A stretch of DNA of 64,000 nucleotides from Tomitella fengzijianii. GTDB lineage: Bacteria > Actinomycetota > Actinomycetes > Mycobacteriales > Mycobacteriaceae. Below are positions 26,360-36,375 of the stretch, piece by piece. Location: contig NZ_CP041765.1 in the NCBI RefSeq assembly GCF_007559025.1, forward strand, positions 3,345,501 to 3,409,500, given 5' to 3'. Below the pieces are notes generated by a model. That model was not told where the DNA came from. It saw only the letters and a program-made list of their open reading frames with translations, and did no database searches. Each line of letters opens with the position of its first letter. The first letter of the stretch is position 1. Both the position numbers and the translations under genes were made by a program.

Positions 26360-27048
26360 GCGTACTGCCGGATCCAGGCGTGCATCGCGATCCCCGCCGC
26401 AACGCCCGCATTGATGCTGCGAGTGGAGCCGAACTGCGCGATGGACACCGTGGTGAGCGCGGCGCTGCGGGCCTCGTCCGTCACGCCGGGGCCCTCCTGC
26501 CCGAACAGCAGCATGCACTCGCGCGGCAGCGTCGCCGTCTCGATCGGCACCGACCCGGGCACGTTGTCCACCGCGACCACGTCCAGCCCCCGTGCGCGCG
26601 CGTAGGCCAGCAGGGCCGGCACGTCCTCGTGGTGCTCGATGTGCTGGTAGCGGTCGGTGACCATTGCGCCCCGCCGGTTCCAGCGCCGCCGCCCCACGAT
26701 GTGCACGGCCGCCACCCCGAACGCGTTGGCCGTGCGGACCACCGTCCCGATGTTCGCGTCGTGGCCGAAGTTCTCGATGGCGATGTGCAGCGGATGGCGT
26801 CGCGTATCGATGTCCGCGATGATCGCCTCGCGCCGCCAGTACCGGTATGCGTCGACGACGTTGCGCCGGTCGCCCTCCTCGATCAGCTCAGGGTCCAGGC
26901 GGGGATCGTCCGGCACGGGCCCACCGCGCGCCTCACGCCACGGCCCGACGCCGACGGGGCGCGGATTCCACTCGGTGGGGCCCGACGATTCAGGGCCCGA
27001 CGATTCAGGGCCCGACGCGTCGGGGCCGCTGCGGCTCGAGTTGGGCAC
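26338..27048 (-). CDS. TrmH/SpoU family RNA 2'-O-methyltransferase
   Basis: A 236-residue SPOUT-class enzyme that methylates ribose 2'-OH in rRNA or tRNA using S-adenosylmethionine. The three SpoU motifs are NIGTVVRTANAFGV (about 105-118), LLFGQEGPGVTD (about 185-196) and SINAGVAAGIAMHAW (about 213-227). The GTG start at 27048 is tentative because no good ribosome site is near. The first 35 residues hold three copies of an S-G-P-containing pentapeptide encoded by a 15-base tandem repeat and are probably disordered. The stop codon lies in a 26-base tandem duplication. Confidence 0.88.
   Translation of the reverse strand: MPNSSRSGPDASGPESSGPESSGPTEWNPRPVGVGPWREARGGPVPDDPRLDPELIEEGDRRNVVDAYRYWRREAIIADIDTRRHPLHIAIENFGHDANIGTVVRTANAFGVAAVHIVGRRRWNRRGAMVTDRYQHIEHHEDVPALLAYARARGLDVVAVDNVPGSVPIETATLPRECMLLFGQEGPGVTDEARSAALTTVSIAQFGSTRSINAGVAAGIAMHAWIRQYADLSTAW
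26978..27022. repeat. 15-base tandem repeat in the methyltransferase N-terminus
   Basis: Three adjacent 15-base units starting GGGCCCGACG, two of them identical. They keep the reading frame and encode SGP-containing pentapeptides. Confidence 0.8.
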
Positions 27049-27190
27049 GTGGCGACCGTACCCGCAGCCGCCGACCCGGCGGACGCCGGTGAGTGCAGGT
27101 GCGAAAGACTGCGGAGTGGAACAGGCGCCCGGCCTGGCCGGGCACTGCGTCCCGGAAAGGCACCGGTGCTCTACGGCAAGGAGTATTCGA

Positions 27191-27685
27191 GTGAAACCGT
27201 CCCGGCTGATCGCCCGCCTCCTGTCCCCGCTGGCGATCACCCTGTTCCTCGGCGGCATGTACCTGGGCCTCAGCCGGCCCACGCTGGTCCAGACGCCGCT
27301 GGGGGCTGTGCAGTGCGCGTCCGCGTTCGGCACGGGCTCGGTGCAGGGCGCCACGGAGACCGGCCAGGCCAGCTGCGCCGCCCTGACGTCCGAACGCCAG
27401 GTGTGGGCGTCGGCGATGCTGGCGATCTCGATCGGACTGCTGCTGGGTCTGGTGTGGGTCACCGCCACTTCCATCTCGACGGACGACGGCGGCGGGCGGA
27501 CCGGCGCCGCCCCTGCGGACGGGGCCTGGCCGCCGCTCGATCCCTCCGCCGGCTGGGCCGACTACCCCGGCCAGTCGCCCACCACGCGCGCACCCCAGCC
27601 GCCCGCGCCGGGTTCCGTCCCGCCCCCGGAGCACCGGCCGCGGGAACGCCCGCAACCGCCGTACGCCGGCCCGCCGGAGGACTAG
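27191..27685 (+). CDS. Small membrane protein with proline-rich tail
   Basis: A 164-residue protein with membrane helices at about residues 10-28 and 78-98, a short outside loop with two Cys (VQCAS, ASCAA) that could form a disulphide, and a C-terminal cytoplasmic tail of about 65 residues rich in Pro. The GTG start is set by AAGGAG seven bases upstream; longer frames lie antisense in the methyltransferase gene. It is divergent from that gene. Not recognised; function unknown. Confidence 0.75.
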   Translation: MKPSRLIARLLSPLAITLFLGGMYLGLSRPTLVQTPLGAVQCASAFGTGSVQGATETGQASCAALTSERQVWASAMLAISIGLLLGLVWVTATSISTDDGGGRTGAAPADGAWPPLDPSAGWADYPGQSPTTRAPQPPAPGSVPPPEHRPRERPQPPYAGPPED

Positions 27686-27727
27686 ACTCGGGGCATGGGC
27701 GCGGGCGCCTCCCAGGGCTGATACCAG

Positions 27728-27776
27728 TTGATCCCAGCAGTTGATCCCAGGGCTCAGGGCTCGGGGCTGATCCCAG
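27728..27776. repeat. Short direct repeats of TTGATCCCAG
   Basis: TTGATCCCAG occurs at 27728 and 27741, and CTGATCCCAG at 27767, inside a run rich in CAGGGCT. The stretch is the 230-base gap between two membrane-protein genes. It may be a replication-slippage tract or a protein-binding array; nothing else is seen there. Confidence 0.55.
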
Positions 27777-27915
27777 GGTTGATTGTGCGCCGCCCGGCCG
27801 TCCGGCCCCGCCAGGGCCGACGGGTCCGGATGGTTTAGCCGTGGCGGTTGCGGTCTATTCGGATTGCACCCCGCGGGCGGCGAGCCGCGCCACCCGGTCG
27901 AGGTCGGTGAGCTGA

Positions 27916-28365
27916 ATGCGTCGTGCACGTTCCGTTCGGGCGGTTGCGGTCGTAACCGCGGTGTTCCTCGCCGCCTTCATCGCATGGGTCGTGATGCTGC
28001 ACGCATTGGCGCCGCAGGGCACGCTCGCAGCGCAGATCGTCATCCTGCTGGGTGGCTACGTGTTCCTGCTGGGCGTCGGGCTGATGTGGGCGCACCGGAA
28101 GCCGCGTCTGGCGCGCCGCGGCTACGAGGGGTGGGCCACGATTCTGGCCGTGCACCCGTTGCAGCCCCGTGAGCTCACCGGCGAGCTCACGGACATCAAG
28201 CTGCGTCTGGTGGTCCCCGGCGCGGTGCCCTACGCGGGGCACATCGTGCGGATGCTCGATCCGCACGAGCGCGCCATCTTCCTGCCCGGCGAGACCTTTC
28301 CCATCCGCGTGGACCCGCACGACCGCGACCATGTGCTGCTGCAACCGCACCTGATGCCGCACTGA
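27916..28365 (+). CDS. Two-helix membrane protein, unknown function
   Basis: A 149-residue protein with two adjacent membrane helices (about residues 9-32 and 37-59), a short basic loop, and a cytoplasmic C-terminal domain of about 80 residues. That domain contains an LxVPGAVPYxGHIVRMLDPHERAIFLPG-like beta-rich region resembling small OB-like or NfeD-like folds, but no family is assigned. The ATG at 27916 follows GAGGTCGGTGAG. Converges with the lysoplasmalogenase gene. Confidence 0.78.
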   Translation: MRRARSVRAVAVVTAVFLAAFIAWVVMLHALAPQGTLAAQIVILLGGYVFLLGVGLMWAHRKPRLARRGYEGWATILAVHPLQPRELTGELTDIKLRLVVPGAVPYAGHIVRMLDPHERAIFLPGETFPIRVDPHDRDHVLLQPHLMPH

Positions 28366-28391
28366 AGCCGTGCTGGACGGCGCGGACGGAA

Positions 28392-29168
28392 TCAGCGCCG
28401 GCGCAGCGCCAGCATGCCCTCGACCAGCATCACGTGCGCGGCGCCGTAACTGGCGATCACGAAGCCCTCCGCCAGGCGCCGGGCCGCCTCCCCGCGCAGG
28501 AACATGCGCCGACCCACGATCGCCGCGTCCGAAGCGGTGAACAGCAATCCGCCGGCGCCGAGCCAGGTCCGGGTGTCGTCGGCGGCGGGACGCACCACAC
28601 CGGCGATCCGCGGCGCCCCCGGCACCAGCTCAGGGTCGGCCGAGAGCGTGGCGGTGGTGCCCAGCGCCAGCGAGTAACCGCTGAGAGTGGACGCCACCTG
28701 CGGCATCCGCCAGTGCAGCAGGGCCGCGCCGGCCGCCGCAGACGCCCCGTTGACCAGCGCGGTCCTGAGCCGCGGCCGCGCACCGTGCTGACGCAGGTAC
28801 TGCCCGTAGGCGGACTGCATCACGCCGAAGGCCGAGGCCCCGCGCCGCAGTCGCCCGTCATCGTCCGCATCGATCATGAACACGTCGCCCACGGTCGCCC
28901 CCGCCAGTCCGACGAGCAGCAACGTCGTGTCGACGCCGTCGATCGCGCCGGCACGCCGCTCACGCAGCACGCGCGCCGCCAGCGCCGGCCCCATCGTGGT
29001 CTTGGTGGCGTACTGGACGCGCTTGTCACCGGTGAGCGCCAGCGCCGTCGTCGCGAGCGCCCCCGCGAGGTACACGCCGTGCTCGGGGCGCAACCCGCCG
29101 GCCCCGAGCGCCGTGCCCGCCTTGCCCAGGATCGCCCGCGCACCGCGCCCGTTCCGACCGCGCGTCAT
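28392..29168 (-). CDS. YhhN/TMEM86 family protein (lysoplasmalogenase-like)
   Basis: A 258-residue polytopic membrane protein of the YhhN family, whose animal member TMEM86B hydrolyses lysoplasmalogens. About seven to eight hydrophobic segments are visible, with conserved acidic residues in GLAGATVGDVFMIDAD and SADPELVPG-like positions and a C-terminal ASYGAAHVMLVEGML. Its ATG overlaps the pyrE stop (ATGA), so it is cotranscribed with pyrE. The bacterial substrate is not established. Confidence 0.82.
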   Translation of the reverse strand: MTRGRNGRGARAILGKAGTALGAGGLRPEHGVYLAGALATTALALTGDKRVQYATKTTMGPALAARVLRERRAGAIDGVDTTLLLVGLAGATVGDVFMIDADDDGRLRRGASAFGVMQSAYGQYLRQHGARPRLRTALVNGASAAAGAALLHWRMPQVASTLSGYSLALGTTATLSADPELVPGAPRIAGVVRPAADDTRTWLGAGGLLFTASDAAIVGRRMFLRGEAARRLAEGFVIASYGAAHVMLVEGMLALRRR

Positions 29169-29755
29169 TCCGGGGCCCCCGCCATACCCAGGTCCGCCAG
29201 GCCCAGCAGCGAACGGTAGGGGACGCCCTCGGCCTCGATGATCTGCGCCGCGCCCGTGTCCCGGTCGACCACCGTCGCCACGCCGACGACCTCAGCGCCT
29301 TCCTCCCGAAGCGCCCGCACCGCGGTGAGCGGCGAATTCCCCGTCGTCGTCGTGTCCTCGACCACCAGCACCCTGCGGCCGCGCACGTCCGGCCCCTCGA
29401 TGCGCCGCTGCATCCCGTGCTGCTTCGCCGACTTGCGCACCACGCACGCGTCGACGGGCCGCCCCGGCGCGTGCATCACCGCCAATGCCACCGGGTCCGC
29501 GCCCATGGTCAGCCCACCGACCGAGGCGTAGTCCCAGTCCGCGGTGAGCTCGCGCAGAAGCCGCCCGATCAGCGGCCCGGCCCGGTGGTGCAGGGTGGCC
29601 CTGCGCAGGTCCACGTAGTAATCGGCTTCCTTGCCCGACGACAGCGTCACCGTCCCGTGCACCACCGCGTGCTCACGGACCAGGCCCGCCAGCTCGGCCG
29701 TCGCATCACCGTCCGTGGAGGGTGCTGCGGTCGCGGTCCGGTCTGGGTTCGTCAT
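29165..29755 (-). CDS. pyrE: Orotate phosphoribosyltransferase
   Basis: A 196-residue enzyme that joins orotate to PRPP to form orotidine 5'-phosphate in pyrimidine synthesis. The PRPP-binding motif VLVVEDTTTTGNS lies near residues 130-142, and the flexible-loop VRKSAKQHG segment near 107. The N-terminal 20 residues are an Ala/Thr-rich extension. It overlaps both neighbours by four bases, giving an operon: small membrane protein, pyrE, lysoplasmalogenase-like gene. Confidence 0.95.
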   Translation of the reverse strand: MTNPDRTATAAPSTDGDATAELAGLVREHAVVHGTVTLSSGKEADYYVDLRRATLHHRAGPLIGRLLRELTADWDYASVGGLTMGADPVALAVMHAPGRPVDACVVRKSAKQHGMQRRIEGPDVRGRRVLVVEDTTTTGNSPLTAVRALREEGAEVVGVATVVDRDTGAAQIIEAEGVPYRSLLGLADLGMAGAPE

Positions 29756-30105
29756 CTGCCACCTCGTGTCGGGTCGATCGGGTCGGGCGCGCGCATCCGG
29801 TCCGCGTAATCGCCGCGACCGTTGCTCTCGCTTGCGTTCATTCTGCTGTCCGTGGTGCCGGAGCCGCCGATACCGGGCGCAGGCCCGCCTGGCCTGTACA
29901 CGCCGATGTCGTGCGTGCCGGCAGTTCCCACGCCGGGATCGCCCTCCCCGGGATCGCCCTCCCCGAGATCGACCGCCTCGAGTTCGGCCACGCCGGGATC
30001 GCCGCTGCCGATGCGGTTCGCCCCGATCCGTCCGCGCAGGGCGCTACGCGCGGCCAGGGCGATGAACACCAGCACCGGTATGACGCCGAACAACACCGTC
30101 TCCAT
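29752..30105 (-). CDS. Small single-helix membrane protein
   Basis: A 117-residue protein with one N-terminal membrane helix (METVLFGVIPVLVFIALAARSAL) and a hydrophilic tail. The tail includes GDPGEGDPGEGDPGVG, made by a 14-15 base tandem unit (CGGGATCGCCCTCC) on the DNA. ATG 30105 is chosen because it places the helix at the N-terminus; an upstream in-frame ATG at 30156 lacks support. It overlaps pyrE by four bases. Unknown function. Confidence 0.7.
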   Translation of the reverse strand: METVLFGVIPVLVFIALAARSALRGRIGANRIGSGDPGVAELEAVDLGEGDPGEGDPGVGTAGTHDIGVYRPGGPAPGIGGSGTTDSRMNASESNGRGDYADRMRAPDPIDPTRGGR

Positions 30106-30156
30106 GCCGCGCCTATTCCGCCCGCCCCGCCGGGCAGGTCCGGTGTGCTGCGGCAC

Positions 30157-30855
30157 TCACGGGCGCGGGCTCCCCGGGTCGTGCGCCATCGACCGCGGCA
30201 CGGGGCCGCCGAGCGCCGGGGGGAGGACCCGCAGCAACGAGGTGAACCGGGACAGCGCGGCGACCGCGTCGTCGCAGTCGTCGGGGCTCGCCCCGGGGAC
30301 CAGCCACGCGAACGTCCAGTCGCCCTCGCTCCACAGCGTGTCGACGCACTCGGGCACCGCCTCCGCGAAGGCGACCATGCGCCGATCGCACACCCTGCGG
30401 GCCACGCCCAGGTCGTTGGAGAACGCGAAGAACCGGCCGACGGCCCCGAGGATGTGCACCTCCGGCTCGGTCGGGGCGGGAGAGGTCTCGGCGCGCAGGT
30501 CGAACACGACCGGCGAGCCGACTGCACGCTGCAGGCACACGACGGTTTCGCGCTGCGACGGCACGGCCTCCTGGCCCACCTGCGGCGGCACCTCGAGATC
30601 GGTGATGTACATCTGCGAGCCGTCCAGCAGACCCATCGCCACATTGACGGCACGCGAGTGCGGGAACTCCTCGAACACTCCACGCCGCCAGTCCGCGGTG
30701 AGGCCTGGCTCCGCGTCGGCGTACACCAGGCCGCGCGCGCCGGCCCAGTCTCGGCGGCCCACCACGACGGGCGCGGGCTTGCTGCGGTCCAGGTACATCA
30801 GCGCCACGGCGCCGACCAACGCCAGCGCGGCCAGGACGAACCAGAAGATAGACAT
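30157..30855 (-). CDS. Conserved membrane-anchored protein (Rv0383c-like)
   Basis: A 232-residue protein with one N-terminal membrane helix (MSIFWFVLAALALVGAVALMYL) and a soluble domain that contains LYADAEPGL, PQVGQEAVPSQRETVVCL and VHILGAVGRFFAFSNDLGVARRV. Position between pyrE and clpB matches M. tuberculosis Rv0383c, and size and topology agree, but identity is inferred from synteny and general look. A longer frame to 30978 has no ribosome site. Function unknown. Confidence 0.75.
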   Translation of the reverse strand: MSIFWFVLAALALVGAVALMYLDRSKPAPVVVGRRDWAGARGLVYADAEPGLTADWRRGVFEEFPHSRAVNVAMGLLDGSQMYITDLEVPPQVGQEAVPSQRETVVCLQRAVGSPVVFDLRAETSPAPTEPEVHILGAVGRFFAFSNDLGVARRVCDRRMVAFAEAVPECVDTLWSEGDWTFAWLVPGASPDDCDDAVAALSRFTSLLRVLPPALGGPVPRSMAHDPGSPRP

Positions 30856-30943
30856 CGGTGCACAGCTTAAGCGCCAATCCGGCGAACGGGTGGAAGCAGC
30901 GCCGATAAGGGCGCGATCCGCGTCTGATAAGGACGGTCGGCGA

Positions 30944-31894
30944 TCAATTGGTTCCCGCTCCCAGCTCGGGGAATGCACCGCCGATCACCATGTCGGCCTC
31001 GATGGTGCCGTCGGGCCGGTTCTCGCCGCCGACGAACACCAGGTCGCCCACGGCCAGCTTGGAGATGCCGCCCATTCCGCGCACCGTCGCGAAGTACGTG
31101 TGCCCGTCGGTGTCCACCTGGTTCTCGCTGCCGTCGATGGTGCGCACGAAGAACGTGGACCCGTCGATGGAGGCGACCACCCCCAGCGCGGCGCTGGTGC
31201 CGTGTTCGCCCGTGCCGCCGGGTCCCGCCGACGAGCCGCCGCCCAGCGAGCCGAACGGCGCCTGCGGGGATTGCGCACCGCCCCCGCCCTGGCCGCCCTG
31301 CGGCGGTTGCCCGGTGACGCCGCCGCCCTGGCCGCCCCCGTGCGGAACGGCCGCGGGCGCCTGTTGTGCGATGCCCACCGGCACCGCCGGTTCCTCGTCG
31401 GACGAGCCCAGGCCGACGGACACGAGGTAAGCGCCGCCCAGCCCGATCAGCAGCACGCACACCGCCGCGACGAGGGCGCCCAGGCCCCCGATCGGCCTGC
31501 GCTTCCTCTGCGGCGCGTCCGTGAAGCCGGGTTCCACATACGCGGGCGAGCCGAATGCCGTGGGCTGCACGGGCGCCGTCGGGTATCCCGCCGTGTTCTG
31601 CGGGTGGCCGTAGCCCGGCGCGTACGGCGGGCCGGGCGGGTAGGGGTCACCCTGGGGCGGGTAGTCCACCTGTGGCCGATACGCCTCGTCGCCGGGATGA
31701 CCCTGGCCGGGGCCGTACGCCGGATCCTGCGGGGGAACGGGGATGCGGCGCGTGGGCTCGCCCGCCGACGGGACGTCGGGCTCGCCTGCCGACGGGCCGT
31801 CCCCGCCGGGGCTCGGACGGGACCACGCGGCAGCGGCAGCGTCGTCGTCGCGCGACGAACGATCCGACTCATCCATCTCGACGTGACCTCCCAT
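30944..31894 (-). CDS. Proline/glycine-rich membrane protein with extracellular domain
   Basis: A 316-residue protein in four parts. There is a cytoplasmic Pro/Tyr/Gly-rich region (about 1-130), a membrane helix (IGGLGALVAAVCVLLIGLGGAYLVSVGL, about 135-162), a Gly/Gln-rich linker (about 180-230) and a C-terminal beta domain of about 80 residues starting LGVVASIDGSTFFVRTIDG. The last part resembles DUF5666-type small beta-barrels. An internal ATG (31876) is an alternative start. Probably an envelope protein; function unknown. Confidence 0.75.
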   Translation of the reverse strand: MGGHVEMDESDRSSRDDDAAAAAWSRPSPGGDGPSAGEPDVPSAGEPTRRIPVPPQDPAYGPGQGHPGDEAYRPQVDYPPQGDPYPPGPPYAPGYGHPQNTAGYPTAPVQPTAFGSPAYVEPGFTDAPQRKRRPIGGLGALVAAVCVLLIGLGGAYLVSVGLGSSDEEPAVPVGIAQQAPAAVPHGGGQGGGVTGQPPQGGQGGGGAQSPQAPFGSLGGGSSAGPGGTGEHGTSAALGVVASIDGSTFFVRTIDGSENQVDTDGHTYFATVRGMGGISKLAVGDLVFVGGENRPDGTIEADMVIGGAFPELGAGTN

Positions 31895-32056
31895 CGGATC
31901 CTCGGCTGGCGTTGCCCGCAGCGCGGCGGCGCGCGCTCCGGTGCACGCTGCAGGCCGCCTGCGTGCTGTTCAGGCTAGGCACGGATCCTGAGTGCAGGCT
32001 GTGAACCCATGCGGATTCCGCTGAGGGGCGCGCCACGCACGTCGCGGTCCGGACAG

Positions 32057-32093
32057 CAGTGTGCCCGGACCCCGTCGAGGTCCGGGCACACTG
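32057..32093 (-). terminator. Strong hairpin terminator
   Basis: A perfect 15-base stem CAGTGTGCCCGGACC/GGTCCGGGCACACTG with a seven-base loop. It follows the 38-residue minus-strand gene at 32170 and precedes the next minus-strand gene. No T-run. Confidence 0.75.
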
Positions 32094-32169
32094 TACGTCC
32101 GCCGGCGGCTCCGCGCCTATGGGTTCTCCACGTGGTCCGGGCGCCGCTCAGGCGCGCGCCGTACCGGTG

Positions 32170-32286
32170 TCAGCGCAGGTTTTCGGTCTTGGCGCGGACC
32201 TCGCGGGCGCCGAAGTCGAGCCCGCGCCCGGAGCCCAGCCCGATGGCGAGCAACGCTGCGGCGGCGATCAGGAGTCCTGCAAGCAT
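32170..32286 (-). CDS. 38-residue single-helix membrane protein
   Basis: A very short frame encoding one membrane helix (MLAGLLIAAAALLAIGLGSG) followed by a charged tail (GLDFGAREVRAKTENLR). Support comes from GAAGGGA seven bases before the ATG at 32286 and from a strong hairpin after the stop. It lies in the 574-base gap between clpB and the preceding gene. Small membrane proteins like this are easily missed; a longer start at 32376 would put the helix in the middle and has no ribosome site. Function unknown. Confidence 0.6.
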   Translation of the reverse strand: MLAGLLIAAAALLAIGLGSGRGLDFGAREVRAKTENLR

Positions 32287-32467
32287 GTCGTGTCCCTTCG
32301 TCGGGGTCCGGCCCCTGTCCGGACCCTGGGCGGTGCGCAACTCGCGCCCCACGAACATTCTGTGCATGCCGGACACACTAAATCTACCTATGACGGCGAG
32401 TACCGCCTATGAGGTTGGTCATGGGACGGCCGTGGGCGAGACGGGCATCTCACCCACGGCCCTCCGC

Positions 32468-35029
<2,562 letters not shown>

Positions 35030-35089
35030 TTCCACCCTTTCCTTCGGGTCGAGCCGGGGCACGCGACAGCCGCGCACCCCGTCATGTCA

Positions 35090-35110
35090 GTTGACTTCAC
35101 AAGACTCAAC
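35090..35110. promoter_or_regulatory. HAIR box upstream of clpB (HspR site 1)
   Basis: GTTGACT-N7-ACTCAAC fits the HspR operator consensus CTTGAGT-N7-ACTCAAG with the right 7-base spacer; arms pair at six of seven positions. Confidence 0.75.
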
Positions 35111-35119
35111 CTTGTCGCA

Positions 35120-35140
35120 CTTGAGTCTATTCCGCTCATA
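35120..35140. promoter_or_regulatory. HAIR half-site upstream of clpB (HspR site 2)
   Basis: A perfect CTTGAGT arm followed after seven bases by the weaker GCTCATA arm. Two HAIR elements in tandem are also seen before dnaK. Confidence 0.55.
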
Positions 35141-35174
35141 TCCGAATGCAGGCCGCATCCACCATGATCTCCCC

Positions 35175-35236
35175 CACGATTCCAGCAGCCCAGGCACGCC
35201 CGCGCCGGAAAACGCACTTGTACTGCTGAGTAACCC
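35175..35236. repeat. RepB copy 1 (left flank of DUF559-type gene)
   Basis: A 62-base element whose ends, TTCCAGCA and TGTACTGCTGAGTA, are shared with 36296-36357 in the same orientation and at identical spacing; CAGCAG and CTGCTG arms can pair. About two thirds of positions match between the copies by eye, and the termini are the best conserved. Confidence 0.7.
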
Positions 35237-35256
35237 ATGATCGCGCGCCCGGACGC

Positions 35257-36198
35257 TCACACCGGGGCGCCGGCGGCACGCAGGGCCGACCGCAGCTGCC
35301 CGAGCGCCTTCGCCGCCCCGTCCCGCAGGTGCGGCGCGCGCACTCTGATCACCACGTATCCGGCCTCGTGCAGATCGTTCCAGCGCACGATGTCGCGGTC
35401 ACGCTGCGCCGTCGTCGCATGCGGGGCGTCACCGTCGTACTCGAACACGACGCGGTACTCCGGCCAGCACATGTCGACACGCGCGATGAACGACCCGTCC
35501 GCGCGCCGGATATCCACCTGCGTCCGGGGAGGAGGCAAGCCCGCAGCGACGACGGCCAGGCGCGCACGCGTCTCCCACACCGACTCGGCGCCCTCATCCG
35601 AAGCCTCGATCACCGCGGGCACGCGCGGACCGCCGCGCAGTCCACGATGCGTGCGCGAATACTCGGCGAGCACGGCTCTGGTGAGGTTCGTCGCCTGATA
35701 CAGCGCATCGACCACTTCGACGCTCTGCGGATACGGCACCCGGCGCGCCACGTCGAAAGCCGTGCGGACCGGAGAGGTGACACGGACTCCGCGGACCCGG
35801 CGCACATCGCTCTCATCGAGATGATCCTGGTGCACGTGCACCCACGCGCGGCACCTGCGCGGCGCCCGGCTGATGCAGCTCGCATCGCGGTGGTCTCCCA
35901 GGTAACCGGCGCCCATCACCGCCGCGGCCGAGACATCGGACAGCACGACCTCCCCGCGCGACCACTCCCAGACCGCCAGCGCCCGCAGGTACGGCGTCAG
36001 CATCACACTGTTCCTGATGCACACCCCCGGCAGGATCAGGCGATAGCGCGATTCCATGCGGCGGCGGGTGACGCACCCGCACGCCAGCGCCTCGGCCCGC
36101 CGGAACGGCGCTCCCGCCGGGTGCGTGCGGCATGAGCGCCCCGCATCACGGCGGGGACGGGCATCACGGCGGGGGCGATCGGCACGGTACGACTCCAC
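35257..36198 (-). CDS. DUF559/Vsr-like endonuclease-fold protein with AbiEi-like N-terminus
   Basis: About 313 residues. The N-terminal two thirds (FRRAEALACG, then a winged-helix-like YRLILPGVCIRNSV segment and VLSDVSAAAVMGA) resembles AbiEi-type antitoxin or regulator proteins. The C-terminal 110 residues (ARVDMCWPEYRVVFEYDGDAPH, then RDRDIVRWNDLHEAGYVVIRV) are a DUF559 restriction-endonuclease-like fold with the expected acidic residues. This family is common and multicopy in Mycobacteriales, and the function is not known. The GTG start at 36198 is uncertain; the domain seems to begin about 28 codons later without another start. It lies between clpB and an acyl-CoA synthetase and is flanked on both sides by RepB. 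Confidence 0.75.
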   Translation of the reverse strand: MESYRADRPRRDARPRRDAGRSCRTHPAGAPFRRAEALACGCVTRRRMESRYRLILPGVCIRNSVMLTPYLRALAVWEWSRGEVVLSDVSAAAVMGAGYLGDHRDASCISRAPRRCRAWVHVHQDHLDESDVRRVRGVRVTSPVRTAFDVARRVPYPQSVEVVDALYQATNLTRAVLAEYSRTHRGLRGGPRVPAVIEASDEGAESVWETRARLAVVAAGLPPPRTQVDIRRADGSFIARVDMCWPEYRVVFEYDGDAPHATTAQRDRDIVRWNDLHEAGYVVIRVRAPHLRDGAAKALGQLRSALRAAGAPV

Positions 36199-36295
36199 GG
36201 CGTGAGACTTTCACCCCGCGCGGCCGCCCGCGCCCCGCCGAGCGCCGCCCTGTGGACAACGCGCGCGCCTGTGCACAACCACCCGTGCCGCCGTG

Positions 36296-36357
36296 CACGG
36301 TTCCAGCACTCGGGGTACATTCGCGCGCCCTGGCGTACCTGTACTGCTGAGTAGCCC
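36296..36357. repeat. RepB copy 2 (right flank of DUF559-type gene)
   Basis: Same length, orientation and end sequences as RepB copy 1. It also contains nested GGTAC/GTACC arms and lies at the 3' end of the acyl-CoA synthetase gene. Confidence 0.7.
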
Positions 36358-36375
36358 CGCATCGGCAGCGCTCCC

